Shown here one piece after another: positions 22,657-31,740 of a stretch of 64,000 nt of DNA; the first letter of the stretch is position 1, and the number at the start of each line of letters is the position of its first letter. The translations under genes and the position numbers were made by a program. The notes below the pieces were generated by a model. That model was not told the DNA's origin, did not search any database, and worked only from the letters and a program-made list of their open reading frames with translations. The DNA comes from Comamonadaceae bacterium 2PF (GTDB lineage: Bacteria; Pseudomonadota; Gammaproteobacteria; Burkholderiales; Burkholderiaceae_C), in contig SCMV01000002.1 in NCBI GenBank assembly GCA_005502875.1, forward strand, positions 1 to 64,000, in the 5' to 3' direction.

Positions 22657-23044
22657 TCCGGTGTCGCGCATGCCTGGGAGCCCCATTGTCCACGTTGAGG
22701 TGGCCGTTGGCGCAGCTCCTCGTGAGGTGCGCATCGTCCGCCTGAGCCTGCCTGCGGGCAGCACCGTGCGCGATGCCCTGTGCGCCAGTGGCTTGTTCGG
22801 TCAGGTCGCGGGCTTCTCCGAGGACGCGCTGGCCGCTGGTCGGTGGTCGGTGGGTGTGTGGGGCCGCAAGGAGCGACCCGGGCACGTGCTGCGGGAGCGG
22901 GATCGCATCGAAGTCGTTCGGGGGCTCAATGTGGACCCGAAAGAGGCTCGGCGGGTTCGCTATCGGGCTCAGGGCGAAAAACTGCCGAAAGGCATTCACC
23001 GCTCGACCAAGAACAAGCCCCTCGGGCCCGAAGCAGCAAGCTGA
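22643..23044 (+). CDS. ratB: RnfH-family ubiquitin-like protein (RatB)
   Basis: Small beta-grasp protein of the RnfH family, 133 residues from ATG 22643 (124 from a second Met at 22670). The family pattern IVHVEVAVG ... VGVWGRKERPGHVLRERDR is clear, with a Lys/Arg-rich C-terminal tail. Function is unknown; it is coupled to ratA by overlap. The start choice is uncertain between the two Mets. Confidence 0.88.
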   Translation: MGRVDPVSRMPGSPIVHVEVAVGAAPREVRIVRLSLPAGSTVRDALCASGLFGQVAGFSEDALAAGRWSVGVWGRKERPGHVLRERDRIEVVRGLNVDPKEARRVRYRAQGEKLPKGIHRSTKNKPLGPEAAS

Positions 23045-23087
23045 AGCGGGCAGGGCGCCGGCCGCCGCCCGATCCCAGCAGACGTTC

Positions 23088-23615
23088 TCAGCGGCAGTTG
23101 CTGTCGATCGCCTCGCGGGTGCGCTGCGACTCTTCTGCGCGCGCGTTGTCGTCGAGGACCTCGCGCTCACCCTTTTCGTTGGTCCGCACGATGCGCTGGC
23201 CGCTTTGCAGCGAACGCTCATAACCTCGCGCGCGCTCGCAGTTGTCGCTGCGAACCTTGGCTTGTTTTTCTTCCTCGGCTTTGCGTTCCGCGGCCTTTTG
23301 CTCTTCGGCCTTCTTGCGTTTGGCCTCGAGTTCAGGGTCTCCCGCCTTGGTCTGAGCGCCTGGCTTGGCTTCAGGGGCTGAGGCTGGCGTCGGGGCCGAT
23401 GCCGGGGCGACCTTGGGCATGCGGGCCGCAGCGGGGCGCGTCAGGATGTGGCTGTCCGGCGTGCCTGCAGGAGGCGGTCGGTCGGTGTATTGCGTGACGC
23501 CATTGGCGTCTCGCCACTTCCACTGGGCCCATGCCGCATCGGGCAGAGCCAGCAGCATGGCGGCCGCGGTGCCGAGGACGACACCCCACATCGACGTTGC
23601 GCGCGTGTTTTTCAT
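23088..23615 (-). CDS. DUF4124-domain secreted protein
   Basis: 175 residues from ATG 23615. There is a signal peptide (hydrophobic stretch, cleavage after AWA near residue 30), then the DUF4124 motif WKWRDANGVTQYTDRPPPAG, a Pro/Ala-rich linker, and a Lys/Glu/Ala-rich helix with coiled-coil character (EAKRKKAEEQKAAERKAEEE). DUF4124 proteins are very common in Burkholderiales; function unknown, probably periplasmic. It is divergent from guaB. Confidence 0.88.
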   Translation of the reverse strand: MKNTRATSMWGVVLGTAAAMLLALPDAAWAQWKWRDANGVTQYTDRPPPAGTPDSHILTRPAAARMPKVAPASAPTPASAPEAKPGAQTKAGDPELEAKRKKAEEQKAAERKAEEEKQAKVRSDNCERARGYERSLQSGQRIVRTNEKGEREVLDDNARAEESQRTREAIDSNCR

Positions 23616-23722
23616 GCCGTGCAGTTTAGTGCCCGATGCGGGCTCGGGGCCAGCGAGCGCCTTGTGGTTTTCGCGGATTCGCTCACAACATGCGCCTCCT
23701 GAAAGGGCGTCGCGGCTCCGCG

Positions 23723-23728
23723 TATAAT
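23723..23728 (+). promoter_or_regulatory. Probable -10 element of guaB
   Basis: A perfect TATAAT lies 27 bp before the guaB ATG, in otherwise GC-rich sequence. The matching -35 is weak (TGAAAG at about 23700). Confidence 0.55.
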
Positions 23729-23754
23729 CCGCTTTTGCGTCTGGAGCCTTGTTC

Positions 23755-25227
23755 ATGCGCCTGCTCGGTAAAGCCCTCACGTTCGACGACGTGCTGCTGG
23801 TGCCCGCTTATTCCCAGGTGTTGCCCCGCGACACCTCGCTGGCCACCCGCCTGTCCCGCAACATCCAATTGAATCTGCCGCTGGTGTCCGCCGCCATGGA
23901 CACCGTCACGGAAGCCCGCCTGGCGATCGCGATCGCCCAGGAAGGTGGCATCGGCATCATCCACAAGAACCTGTCGCCCAAGCAGCAGGCCGCTGAAGTG
24001 GCGCGCGTCAAGCGCTACGAATCCGGTGTGCTGCGCGACCCGATCACCATCTCCTCGGGCGTCAAGGTCCGTGATGTGGTCGAGCTGTCGACCCAGCACG
24101 GCATCTCCGGCTTCCCGGTGGTGGACAACGGCAAGGTCGTGGGCATCGTCACCGGCCGCGACCTGCGTTTCGAGACCCGCCTTGATGCGCCGGTTCGCGA
24201 GATCATGACCCCGCGCGAACGCCTGATCACCGTCAAGGACGGTGCCACGCAGGCCGAAGCCAAGGCCCTGATGCACCAGCACAAGCTTGAGCGTGTGCTG
24301 ATGATCAACGACGCCAACGAGCTGCGCGGTGTGTTCACCGTCAAGGACATCACCAAACAAAACACCTTCCCCAATGCCGCCCGCGATGCCCATGGCAAGC
24401 TGCGAGTGGGCGCTGCGGTGGGCGTGGGTGAGGGCACAGAAGAGCGCGTGGAGCTGCTGGTCAAGGCCGGCGTCGATGCCCTGGTGGTGGACACCGCCCA
24501 CGGCCACAGCCACGGCGTGATCGAGCGCGTGCGCTGGGTCAAGAAGAACTTCCCGCAGGTCGACGTCATCGGCGGCAACATCGCCACCGGTGCGGCCGCC
24601 CTGGCCCTGGTCGAAGCCGGCGCCGACGGCGTCAAGGTCGGCATCGGCCCTGGCTCGATCTGCACCACGCGCATCGTCGCTGGCGTGGGCGTGCCCCAGA
24701 TCATGGCCATCGACAACGTGGCCACGGCGCTGCAAGGCACGGGCGTGCCCCTGATCGCCGACGGCGGCATCCGCTACTCCGGTGACATCGCCAAGGCGAT
24801 CGCCGCAGGCGCCAGCACCGTGATGATGGGCGGCATGTTCGCCGGCACCGAAGAAGCTCCTGGCGAAGTCATCCTGTTCCAGGGCCGCAGCTACAAGAGC
24901 TACCGCGGCATGGGCTCGATCGGCGCCATGAAGGACGGCTCTGCCGACCGCTACTTCCAGGAAAACGACGAGACGACCAACCCCAACGCCGACAAGCTGG
25001 TGCCCGAAGGCATCGAAGGTCGCGTGCCCTACAAGGGCTCGGTCATCACGATCCTGTACCAGATGGCCGGCGGTTTGCGCGCTTCGATGGGTTACTGCGG
25101 TTGCGGCACCATCACCGAGATGCACAACAAGGCCGAGTTCGTCGAGATCACGGCCGCTGGCATCCGCGAGAGCCACGTGCACGATGTGCAGATCACCAAG
25201 GAAGCGCCGAACTACCGCATGGAGTGA
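23755..25227 (+). CDS. guaB: Inosine-5'-monophosphate dehydrogenase
   Basis: First committed step of GMP synthesis: IMP plus NAD+ to XMP. It has 490 residues from ATG 23755. A TIM barrel is interrupted by two CBS domains (about residues 95-205; [20 protein letters not shown]). The catalytic loop [15 protein letters not shown] carries Cys303, and the flap and [14 protein letters not shown] follow. It ends with a clear terminator. guaA lies 1.4 kb downstream with an MFS gene in between. Confidence 0.98.
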   Translation: MRLLGKALTFDDVLLVPAYSQVLPRDTSLATRLSRNIQLNLPLVSAAMDTVTEARLAIAIAQEGGIGIIHKNLSPKQQAAEVARVKRYESGVLRDPITISSGVKVRDVVELSTQHGISGFPVVDNGKVVGIVTGRDLRFETRLDAPVREIMTPRERLITVKDGATQAEAKALMHQHKLERVLMINDANELRGVFTVKDITKQNTFPNAARDAHGKLRVGAAVGVGEGTEERVELLVKAGVDALVVDTAHGHSHGVIERVRWVKKNFPQVDVIGGNIATGAAALALVEAGADGVKVGIGPGSICTTRIVAGVGVPQIMAIDNVATALQGTGVPLIADGGIRYSGDIAKAIAAGASTVMMGGMFAGTEEAPGEVILFQGRSYKSYRGMGSIGAMKDGSADRYFQENDETTNPNADKLVPEGIEGRVPYKGSVITILYQMAGGLRASMGYCGCGTITEMHNKAEFVEITAAGIRESHVHDVQITKEAPNYRME

Positions 25228-25302
25228 CGCGCAGCAGGCGAGGGCGACATCTTTGGATGGCCCTGGTGGTCCGCCCCGCCTGATTCCCTGAACATCCCGC
25301 GA

Positions 25303-25330
25303 CACCGGCTTCGGCCGGTGCCGTTTTTTT
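25303..25330 (+). terminator. Intrinsic terminator of guaB
   Basis: CACCGGC-TTCG-GCCGGTG with a UUCG tetraloop, followed by CCG and seven Ts, 76 bp after the guaB stop. Confidence 0.87.
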
Positions 25331-25356
25331 CAGACCACCGAACACACCCCTTACCG

Positions 25357-26595
25357 ATGGCATCACACCGCAGCCGCCAGGCAGCCATGCCCTTCATCAT
25401 GATCACGGTGCTGCTCGACATGATGTCGATCGGCATCATCGCGCCTGTGCTGCCCAAGCTCATCGGCACGTTCATGGCGTCGGGTGCCAGCACCTCGGTG
25501 GGCTACGGCCTTGCCCAGGCGGCGTTCGCGGTGGCGCAGTTTTTCAGCGCACCGATCCTTGGCGCCTTGTCCGACCGCTACGGCCGCCGGCCGGTGCTGT
25601 TGCTGGGCCTGTTCGGCATGGCCGTCAACTTCTTCGTCACGGCACTGGCCACCGAGTTCTGGATGCTGCTGGCCGTGCGCATCATGGGTGGTGCGGTGTG
25701 CGCCAACATCGCCGTGGCCAACGCGTACGTGGCCGACATCACCGAGCCGAAGGACCGCGCCAAGAACTTCGGCCTGCTGGGCGCGATGTTCGGCGTGGGC
25801 TTCATCCTGGGGCCCGTGCTGGGCGGGCTGCTGGGTGACCACAACGTGCATTGGCCCTTCCTGCTGGCGGGCAGCCTGACGCTGCTGAACTGCGTTTACG
25901 GGTACTTCGTGCTGCCGGAGTCGCTGCCGGAAGACAAGCGCCGCGAGTTCGTGCTTTCGCGCGCCAACCCCTTCACCGCGTTGGCCAACCTGCGTCAGCT
26001 CAAGGGTGTCGAGATCCTGCTGTGGGTGATGGGCTTGTCCATCCTGGCGCAGTTCTGCCTGCACACCAGCTGGTTCCTCTACACCGAGTTCAAGTTCGGC
26101 TGGAGCCCGAAGGACAACGGCCTTTCGCTGTTTGCCGTGGGCATGATGGCGGTGCTGGTGCAAGGCGGACTGCTGCGCCAGTTCCAGAAGTTCATGCCCA
26201 CCGACAAGCTGGTGCGCATCGGGTTGGTGTCGTCCACCATCGCCTTCTTTGCCTGGGGCGTCGTGCCCGAGGGCTGGATGATGTACGTCGTGATCGCGCT
26301 CAACCTCTTTGGTTTCATGGTTCAGCCTGGCCTGCAGAGCCTGATCTCCAACTCGGTCGACCCGACCCGCCAGGGCGAGAGCATGGGCGCGGTCTCGTCC
26401 ATCAACAGCGTGGCGGCCGTGCTGGGTCCCCTCATGGGCTCGCCTTTGCTGGCCGTTTTCAGCGACCTGCCGCAGGGCGACTGGCGCATTGGTGCGCCGT
26501 TCTACCTGTGTGCCGCCATCCAGGCCGTGGCCGCCTGGCTGGGCTTGAGGTACCTTGGCCGCCACACGTCCCGCCAGGCTGCTGCGGCGGCTTGA
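25357..26595 (+). CDS. MFS transporter, TetA-like
   Basis: 412-residue major facilitator with about 12 helices, starting at ATG 25357. The MFS motif A is present ([16 protein letters not shown]), as is the [21 protein letters not shown] region of the tetracycline/multidrug 12-helix group. Called as an efflux pump by family; no substrate can be given. It sits between guaB and guaA; a purine or nucleoside link is possible but not shown. Confidence 0.85.
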   Translation: MASHRSRQAAMPFIMITVLLDMMSIGIIAPVLPKLIGTFMASGASTSVGYGLAQAAFAVAQFFSAPILGALSDRYGRRPVLLLGLFGMAVNFFVTALATEFWMLLAVRIMGGAVCANIAVANAYVADITEPKDRAKNFGLLGAMFGVGFILGPVLGGLLGDHNVHWPFLLAGSLTLLNCVYGYFVLPESLPEDKRREFVLSRANPFTALANLRQLKGVEILLWVMGLSILAQFCLHTSWFLYTEFKFGWSPKDNGLSLFAVGMMAVLVQGGLLRQFQKFMPTDKLVRIGLVSSTIAFFAWGVVPEGWMMYVVIALNLFGFMVQPGLQSLISNSVDPTRQGESMGAVSSINSVAAVLGPLMGSPLLAVFSDLPQGDWRIGAPFYLCAAIQAVAAWLGLRYLGRHTSRQAAAAA

Positions 26596-26647
26596 ACCCC
26601 TGCTTTTCCGACCCGCTCACGATCTGATTTCCGCGAGAGTCCTCACC

Positions 26648-28252
26648 ATGCATGACAAGATCCTCATCCTTGACTTCGGCTCCCAGGTCACCCAGTTGAT
26701 CGCTCGCCGCGTGCGCGAGGCACACGTCTACTGCGAGATCCACCCCAATGACGTGTCTGACGACTTCATCAAGTCGTTCGCACCCAAGGGCATCATCCTG
26801 TCGGGCAGCCATGCCTCCACCTACGAAGACCACGAACTGCGCGCCCCGCAAGCCGTGTGGGACCTGGGCGTGCCCGTGCTGGGCATCTGCTACGGCATGC
26901 AGACCATGGCGGTGCAACTCGGCGGCGAAGTGAGCTGGTCTGACACCCGCGAGTTTGGTTACGCCGAGGTGCGCGCCCACGGCCACACCAAGCTGCTCGA
27001 TGGCATCGCCGACTTCACCACGGCAGACGGCCACGGCATGCTCAAGGTCTGGATGAGCCACGGCGACAAGGTCACCAAGCTGCCCGAAGGCTTCAAGCTG
27101 CTGGCCTCGACGCCGAGCTGCCCGATCGCCGGCATGGCGAATGAAGACAAGGGCTACTACGCCGTCCAGTTCCACCCCGAGGTCACGCACACCGTGCAGG
27201 GCCAGGCCATGCTCAACCGCTTCGTGCGCGAGATCGCAGGCTGCCAGGGCGACTGGATCATGGGCAACTACATCGAAGAAGCCGTGGCCAAGATCCGCGA
27301 GCAAGTCGGCGATGAGGAAGTCATCCTGGGCCTGTCGGGCGGCGTCGATTCATCGGTCGCTGCCGCGCTGATCCATCGCGCCATCGGTGACCAGCTCACA
27401 TGCGTGTTCGTCGATCACGGCCTGCTGCGCCTGAACGAAGGTGACATGGTCATGGACATGTTCGAAGGCAAGCTGCACGCCAAGGTGATCCGCGTCGATG
27501 CAGCCGATCTGTTCCTGGGGCAGCTGGCTGGCGTGACCGACCCCGAGAAGAAGCGCAAGATCATCGGCGGCCTGTTCGTCGATGTGTTCAAGGCCGAGGC
27601 CGGCAAGCTCAAGGCGGCTGGCAACGGCGTCAAGGGCGCGACCTTCCTGGCCCAAGGCACCATCTACCCCGACGTGGTGGAAAGTGGCGGCACCAAGACC
27701 AAGAAGGCCACCACCATCAAGAGCCACCACAACGTGGGTGGCCTGCCCGAGCAGCTCGGCCTGAAGCTGCTCGAGCCCCTGCGCGAGCTGTTCAAGGACG
27801 AAGTGCGTGAGTTGGGCGTGGCCCTGGGCCTGCCGCCCGAGATGGTCTACCGCCACCCCTTCCCGGGCCCGGGCCTGGGTGTGCGCATCCTGGGCGAGGT
27901 GAAGAAGGAGTACGCCGACCTGCTGCGCCGCGCCGACGCCATCTTCATCGAAGAGCTGCGCAACACGATCGACCCCGCCACGGGCAAGAGCTGGTACGAC
28001 CTGACGTCGCAAGCGTTCACCGTGTTCCTGCCGGTCAAGAGCGTGGGCGTGATGGGCGATGGCCGCACTTATGACTACGTCGTGGCCCTGCGTGCCGTGC
28101 AGACGTCTGACTTCATGACCGCCGACTGGGCGGAGCTGCCTTACAGCATGCTCAAGCGCACTTCGGGTCGCATCATCAACGAAGTTCGTGGCATCAACCG
28201 GGTCACGTACGACGTCAGCTCCAAACCTCCTGCCACCATCGAGTGGGAGTAA
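26648..28252 (+). CDS. guaA: GMP synthase (glutamine-hydrolysing)
   Basis: Converts XMP, ATP and glutamine to GMP. It has 534 residues from ATG 26648 ([13 protein letters not shown]). The class I amidotransferase domain has catalytic Cys81 in [10 protein letters not shown] and the triad His/Glu in FHPEVTHT. The ATP pyrophosphatase domain has the PP-loop [11 protein letters not shown] (about 226-236), and the C-terminal dimerisation domain ends in the conserved PPATIEWE. Terminator directly downstream. Confidence 0.98.
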   Translation: MHDKILILDFGSQVTQLIARRVREAHVYCEIHPNDVSDDFIKSFAPKGIILSGSHASTYEDHELRAPQAVWDLGVPVLGICYGMQTMAVQLGGEVSWSDTREFGYAEVRAHGHTKLLDGIADFTTADGHGMLKVWMSHGDKVTKLPEGFKLLASTPSCPIAGMANEDKGYYAVQFHPEVTHTVQGQAMLNRFVREIAGCQGDWIMGNYIEEAVAKIREQVGDEEVILGLSGGVDSSVAAALIHRAIGDQLTCVFVDHGLLRLNEGDMVMDMFEGKLHAKVIRVDAADLFLGQLAGVTDPEKKRKIIGGLFVDVFKAEAGKLKAAGNGVKGATFLAQGTIYPDVVESGGTKTKKATTIKSHHNVGGLPEQLGLKLLEPLRELFKDEVRELGVALGLPPEMVYRHPFPGPGLGVRILGEVKKEYADLLRRADAIFIEELRNTIDPATGKSWYDLTSQAFTVFLPVKSVGVMGDGRTYDYVVALRAVQTSDFMTADWAELPYSMLKRTSGRIINEVRGINRVTYDVSSKPPATIEWE

Positions 28253-28263
28253 GTGACGCAGGG

Positions 28264-28283
28264 GGCCCTTCGGGGCCTTTTTT
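28264..28283 (+). terminator. Intrinsic terminator of guaA
   Basis: GGCCC-TTCG-GGGCC followed by six Ts, 11 bp after the guaA stop. Confidence 0.87.
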
Positions 28284-28289
28284 GTTGCC

Positions 28290-28706
28290 TCACAGCAGGT
28301 GGTAGGCCACGTAACAGATCATCGCGCTCACCAGCACGTTGCTGGTGCCGAACACCAGCGCGCGGTGACCCACGTGGTTGTAGGTGAAGTAGATGCCGCT
28401 GTGCACGAAGCGAAGCGCAACATAGGCCCAGGCCAGGCCCACGGTGACCTCGTTGACCAGACCGCTCAGGTAGGCCATGAACGCCACCACGTAGAACAGC
28501 ACCGGCACCTCCAGGAGGTTCATGAAGACGCGGTTGGGCAGGGTCACATCGGGAGGCACCCGTGGTGATTCGCCATGGCTGAAGTCCTGCGGCGTGATGC
28601 GATGGTGCATGACCGCCCTCACGCGCCGGATGGGCACCACGAGCAACACGGTCAGCGTCCAGAACATCAGCAGCAAGGCTGGCAGGAAGATGGCGGTGGG
28701 GTGCAT
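28290..28706 (-). CDS. MAPEG-family membrane protein
   Basis: 138-residue integral membrane protein with four predicted helices (about 4-24, 65-85, 88-108, 115-136). The MAPEG pattern RVFMNLLEVPVLFYV is intact, as in the bacterial branch of this eicosanoid/glutathione-enzyme superfamily. Bacterial members often act in glutathione-linked detoxification, but activity is not predictable here. A perfect GTAC-N6-GTAC palindrome sits in its promoter region. Confidence 0.87.
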   Translation of the reverse strand: MHPTAIFLPALLLMFWTLTVLLVVPIRRVRAVMHHRITPQDFSHGESPRVPPDVTLPNRVFMNLLEVPVLFYVVAFMAYLSGLVNEVTVGLAWAYVALRFVHSGIYFTYNHVGHRALVFGTSNVLVSAMICYVAYHLL

Positions 28707-28744
28707 GGCGACTCCTGAAGGGTTCCTGATCCGGTCCTTATATT

Positions 28745-28762
28745 CTGTACCTTAAAGTACAG
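28745..28762. promoter_or_regulatory. Palindromic operator upstream of the MAPEG gene
   Basis: CTGTAC-CTTAAA-GTACAG: 6-bp arms around a 6-bp A/T-rich centre, just upstream of a -10-like TATAAG (read leftwards, about 28738-28743). The location between likely -35 and -10 suggests a repressor site. No regulator gene is adjacent, so the binding protein is unknown. Confidence 0.5.
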
Positions 28763-28807
28763 TTATGTTGTCCGTTGAATCCCTGCATCAAGGCGCGACA
28801 TCGTTCG

Positions 28808-29449
28808 TCAGCCGGGGCTGAATTTGCGCACCAGGTCTGACATGGCGTGGTCTTGTTGCTGTGAACTGCCTGCCAGGCTGGCGATGACGCTGTGGCGGTT
28901 GGCCTCAGGCTGGTTCTGGCTCACCTTCCATTTGCCTTGCATGCGCCTGATGTCCAAACGCACGCCCACGATGTGCGCCAGCAGTTTGTTCGTGAACTCG
29001 GCCGGGGCCTCGCCAACCTGCCAGGGGTGAGTTTGAGCGGCCTCGTGGCGATTGGTCAGCTGAGCCAGGATCTGCAGCAAAGCCTCGGGTTTGTGCACAG
29101 GCGAAAGCGTGGCGTGCACATGCACCACGGCGTAGTTCCAGGTCGGCACGACTTTGCCGCCGTCTGCCTTGGTGGCGTACCAGTTGGGAGAGATGTAAGC
29201 CTGTGGTCCCTGGAACACCAGCAGGAGCTCTTCGTCAGGTGGCACCTGCCACAGAGGGTTGGCACGCGCAACGTGACCAATCAGTTGACCTTGACCGCCT
29301 GCGTGACCTGTCGGCATGTGCAGCAACGGTACGTGGTCTGCCACGAGCCCATCGGGGCCTTGGCGAACCAGGGTGGCCAGCGGGTGCGCCCCGATGAGTT
29401 GCAGCAGAACCTCGGGGCGTTGCTCTTCGAATTGGGGGGGGCTGTACAT
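28808..29449 (-). CDS. FMN-binding PaiB-family protein
   Basis: 213 residues (MYSPPQFEEQRPEVLLQLI) with the PaiB/FMN-binding split-barrel pattern: HPLATLVRQGPDGLVADHVP, GPQAYISPNWYATK and VVPTWNYAVVHVHA. The C-terminus (KWKVSQNQPEANR) matches the flavin-binding end. PaiB is a negative regulator in Bacillus; in proteobacteria the role is usually unknown and may be protease- or flavin-related. It is 33 bp downstream of a GNAT gene. Confidence 0.87.
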   Translation of the reverse strand: MYSPPQFEEQRPEVLLQLIGAHPLATLVRQGPDGLVADHVPLLHMPTGHAGGQGQLIGHVARANPLWQVPPDEELLLVFQGPQAYISPNWYATKADGGKVVPTWNYAVVHVHATLSPVHKPEALLQILAQLTNRHEAAQTHPWQVGEAPAEFTNKLLAHIVGVRLDIRRMQGKWKVSQNQPEANRHSVIASLAGSSQQQDHAMSDLVRKFSPG

Positions 29450-29482
29450 GGTGGCGACACGCGCTGTGTGTGGCTTGCTTGC

Positions 29483-29914
29483 TCAAAGCGCAAGCGCCAT
29501 GTGATGGCTGCTCAGCACGAATCCTTTGTTGAGGTAGAGCCGATGCGCGGCATGGCGCTGATGGCCGGAGTCCAGGTGGACGGCATTGCAGCCTTGTTCG
29601 CGAGCGTGGCCGACCAACCAGTCCAGCAAGACACCACCGTGGCCTTGGCCCCTGGCGGCTGCCAGCGTGGTGAGGTCGTCCACATAGAGCACCTTGCCCC
29701 AGGCCAGGAACTCCGCAAAGCGGTAGCCGGCTGCGCTGGGCACTTGCTCGCCTGCCTGCACGGCCACGATGCGGTAACCCTGTGCCTGCTGCCGTCGCAC
29801 CTGCTCAAGGAAGGCTTCCTGGGTCAGGTGTGGGCGAAGTTCGAGGAAGGCTGGGAAACAAGCCACCAGTTCGGCATCCGACGAAGGGTGGAAGAGTTCG
29901 GGAGCTTGGCTCAT
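29483..29914 (-). CDS. GNAT-family N-acetyltransferase
   Basis: 143-residue GNAT with the acetyl-CoA motif A seen in VDDLTTLAAARGQGHGGVLLDWL and motif B NKGFVLSSHHMAL. Substrate unknown. It sits between a cupin (15 bp away) and the PaiB-like gene on the same strand, so the three are probably co-transcribed. Confidence 0.87.
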   Translation of the reverse strand: MSQAPELFHPSSDAELVACFPAFLELRPHLTQEAFLEQVRRQQAQGYRIVAVQAGEQVPSAAGYRFAEFLAWGKVLYVDDLTTLAAARGQGHGGVLLDWLVGHAREQGCNAVHLDSGHQRHAAHRLYLNKGFVLSSHHMALAL

Positions 29915-29929
29915 GGTGTGAGGAAGACG

Positions 29930-30250
29930 TCAGGCTGCGGTGTCGGGATGAAGGTGGATGGCGAGCCACAAGGCACCTTGTGAAACCTTGGTCACGGTGT
30001 GCGGCGTTTTCGCTGGCAGGAAGACGTGGTCACCGGCCTTGAGTGAGGTCAGTTCACCCCCGATGTCCAGGGTGGCCGTGCCTTGAACAAGCAGCACCCA
30101 TTCGTCCTGTTCTTGAACGCACTCGGTCGCCTGGATGTCGCTGGAGCTGACGATGCGCTCAATGTGCAAGTTGCGATGCCGCAGCAGGGTGTCAAAGCGT
30201 TCGCCCGTTGCGGGCGCGATCGCGCCTTCTGTCAGGTTGCCAGGACGCAT
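29930..30250 (-). CDS. Cupin-domain protein
   Basis: 106-residue single cupin starting at ATG 30250 (GGAAGG about 9 bp upstream; an ATG 15 bp further up is an alternative). It has the cupin motif 1 pattern HIERIVSSSDIQATECVQEQ and motif 2 GDHVFLPAKTPHTV, with metal-like His/Glu positions. It is placed 2 bp after the GFA gene. Substrate unknown. Confidence 0.85.
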   Translation of the reverse strand: MRPGNLTEGAIAPATGERFDTLLRHRNLHIERIVSSSDIQATECVQEQDEWVLLVQGTATLDIGGELTSLKAGDHVFLPAKTPHTVTKVSQGALWLAIHLHPDTAA

Positions 30251-30252
30251 GC

Positions 30253-30678
30253 TCAGCCCTTCCATTCCTGCGAGTCAGCGCCGGCGTGAAAGCGGGGCAC
30301 GGCATCGTCGTCCAGCGGCCACCAGTTGGCTTTTGATCCGGCGTAGAAGTGAGCCTGCAGCGGTGCATCGATGTCTTCGTTGATGAGCCCCACACGGATT
30401 CGCAGGACGCCAGGCAAAGCGTTGCGCTGGCTGTAGATGGGGGAGCCGCACCGCTTGCAGAACACCCTCAGCTTGCCTGGTGTGGACTCGAATGAGGTCA
30501 GCAGCTCGCTGCCTTGCTCCAACGTGAAGGCGTCGGTGTGAACAGGCACATTCGTGGCCAGGGCCGTCCCCTGGGCCTTGCGGCATTGCATGCAATGGCA
30601 AACCTGGATCGGGCCGATCTCGCCCACGATGCTGAATTTGACGCCCCCGCAGAGGCAAGCGCCCGTGTGTCGCTTCAT
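30253..30678 (-). CDS. GFA-family (glutathione-dependent formaldehyde-activating fold) protein
   Basis: 141 residues with the three zinc-binding cysteine sites of the family: ACLCGGV, CHCMQC and CKRCG. It is adjacent to the cupin by 2 bp. The name formaldehyde-activating comes from one characterised homologue; the family is broader and function here is unassigned. Confidence 0.88.
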   Translation of the reverse strand: MKRHTGACLCGGVKFSIVGEIGPIQVCHCMQCRKAQGTALATNVPVHTDAFTLEQGSELLTSFESTPGKLRVFCKRCGSPIYSQRNALPGVLRIRVGLINEDIDAPLQAHFYAGSKANWWPLDDDAVPRFHAGADSQEWKG

Positions 30679-30759
30679 GATGAGGCTCCCCGTTCAGGCC
30701 GGCCGTCCGGTGGCAGGCAGGTTGTCATTCCAGCACAAAACCTGCGAGGGCCTTTGACC

Positions 30760-31197
30760 TCAACCCAAGGGCCGCTCATATCGGATGAAGCCGGTGTGTG
30801 CGGCCACCTGATCGTAGAGTTTTCGGGCTGTGTCATTGCTGGCCTGGGTGAGCCAGTAAAGCCGTGGCGAGCCTCTGAGCCGCGCCTGCTCAGCCACGGC
30901 TTCGATCAGGGCTCGGCCCAGGCCCATGCCCCTTTGTTCCGGGTTCACGAACAGGTCTTGCAGGTAGCAGACGTCGTCACTCCAGCAACTGGGGTGATAG
31001 AGGTAATGCACGATGCCAACGAGTTGGCCCTCCACGCGGGCACCGAGGGCGTGCAACCCATCCCCTTGCTGCAGGCGCAGCCAGAGTTGCTCGAAGTCCT
31101 TGTCCGGTCGGCTGGTCTGGTAGAAGGCGAGGTAAGCCTGAGCGAGGGTGCGCCAGGCGGCCTTGTCCTGCGCCTGCAAGGGGGTGATGTCGGGCAT
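30760..31197 (-). CDS. GNAT-family N-acetyltransferase
   Basis: 145-residue GNAT (MPDITPLQAQDKAAWRTLAQ) with motif A in VNPEQRGMGLGRALIEAV and the tail ARKLYDQVAAHTGFIRYERP. It is 7 bp after the VOC gene, so both share a transcript. Substrate unknown. A distinct sequence from the GNAT at 29483. Confidence 0.88.
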   Translation of the reverse strand: MPDITPLQAQDKAAWRTLAQAYLAFYQTSRPDKDFEQLWLRLQQGDGLHALGARVEGQLVGIVHYLYHPSCWSDDVCYLQDLFVNPEQRGMGLGRALIEAVAEQARLRGSPRLYWLTQASNDTARKLYDQVAAHTGFIRYERPLG

Positions 31198-31204
31198 GAC
31201 TGCT

Positions 31205-31618
31205 TCACTCTGGCAAGTGGCACACCGCTTCGATGTTGTTGCCTTCCGGGTCGATCACGAAGGCGCCGTAGTAGTGCGGGTGGTAGTCGGGACGCAGGCC
31301 TGGGGCACCGTTGTCCCGGCCGCCAGCTTGGATGGCGGCAAGGTAGAAAGCATCGACTTGCGCGCGGTTGGCGGCCTTCCATGCCAGGTGGCAGCCGGTG
31401 GTAGCGGGCGGGCCACCATGTGGCGATGGACCGTCGATGAACCACACGTCAGCCTTCTTGCCATCGGGCTCAGCGGCGTCAGGGTAAGCAAACCCCAGGA
31501 TGTTCATGCCGTGATGACCTTCGTAGGCCACGCTGTAGCCCAGCGGTGCGAGGGCTGCGCTGTAGAACACCTTGGCGCGGCCGATGTCGGTCACGCGGAA
31601 AGTCATGTGGTCAAGCAT
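31205..31618 (-). CDS. VOC-family protein (glyoxalase-like)
   Basis: 137-residue VOC protein (MLDHMTFRVTDIGRAKVFYS, ending FVIDPEGNNIEAVCHLPE). The metal-ligand-like His at residue 4 and Glu near the C-terminus are present. It is first of the two-gene VOC-GNAT unit. Substrate unknown. Confidence 0.88.
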   Translation of the reverse strand: MLDHMTFRVTDIGRAKVFYSAALAPLGYSVAYEGHHGMNILGFAYPDAAEPDGKKADVWFIDGPSPHGGPPATTGCHLAWKAANRAQVDAFYLAAIQAGGRDNGAPGLRPDYHPHYYGAFVIDPEGNNIEAVCHLPE

Positions 31619-31740
31619 GGTGGAGTCTCCTGAGGTTTGGGTGTGAGCCGATACAGCGCGACCTTTGTTCGGCTCGGGTGTGCAGTCGAGCGCGCCCTGG
31701 ATCGCTTCGACGGGGAGGGTGTTGACCGGGAGGTCATGCG

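Noticed and set aside
22177-23044. RatA-RatB as a genuine toxin-antitoxin module
   Set aside because: RatB belongs to the RnfH family and is not a known antitoxin; the arrangement beside smpB is a conserved housekeeping one.
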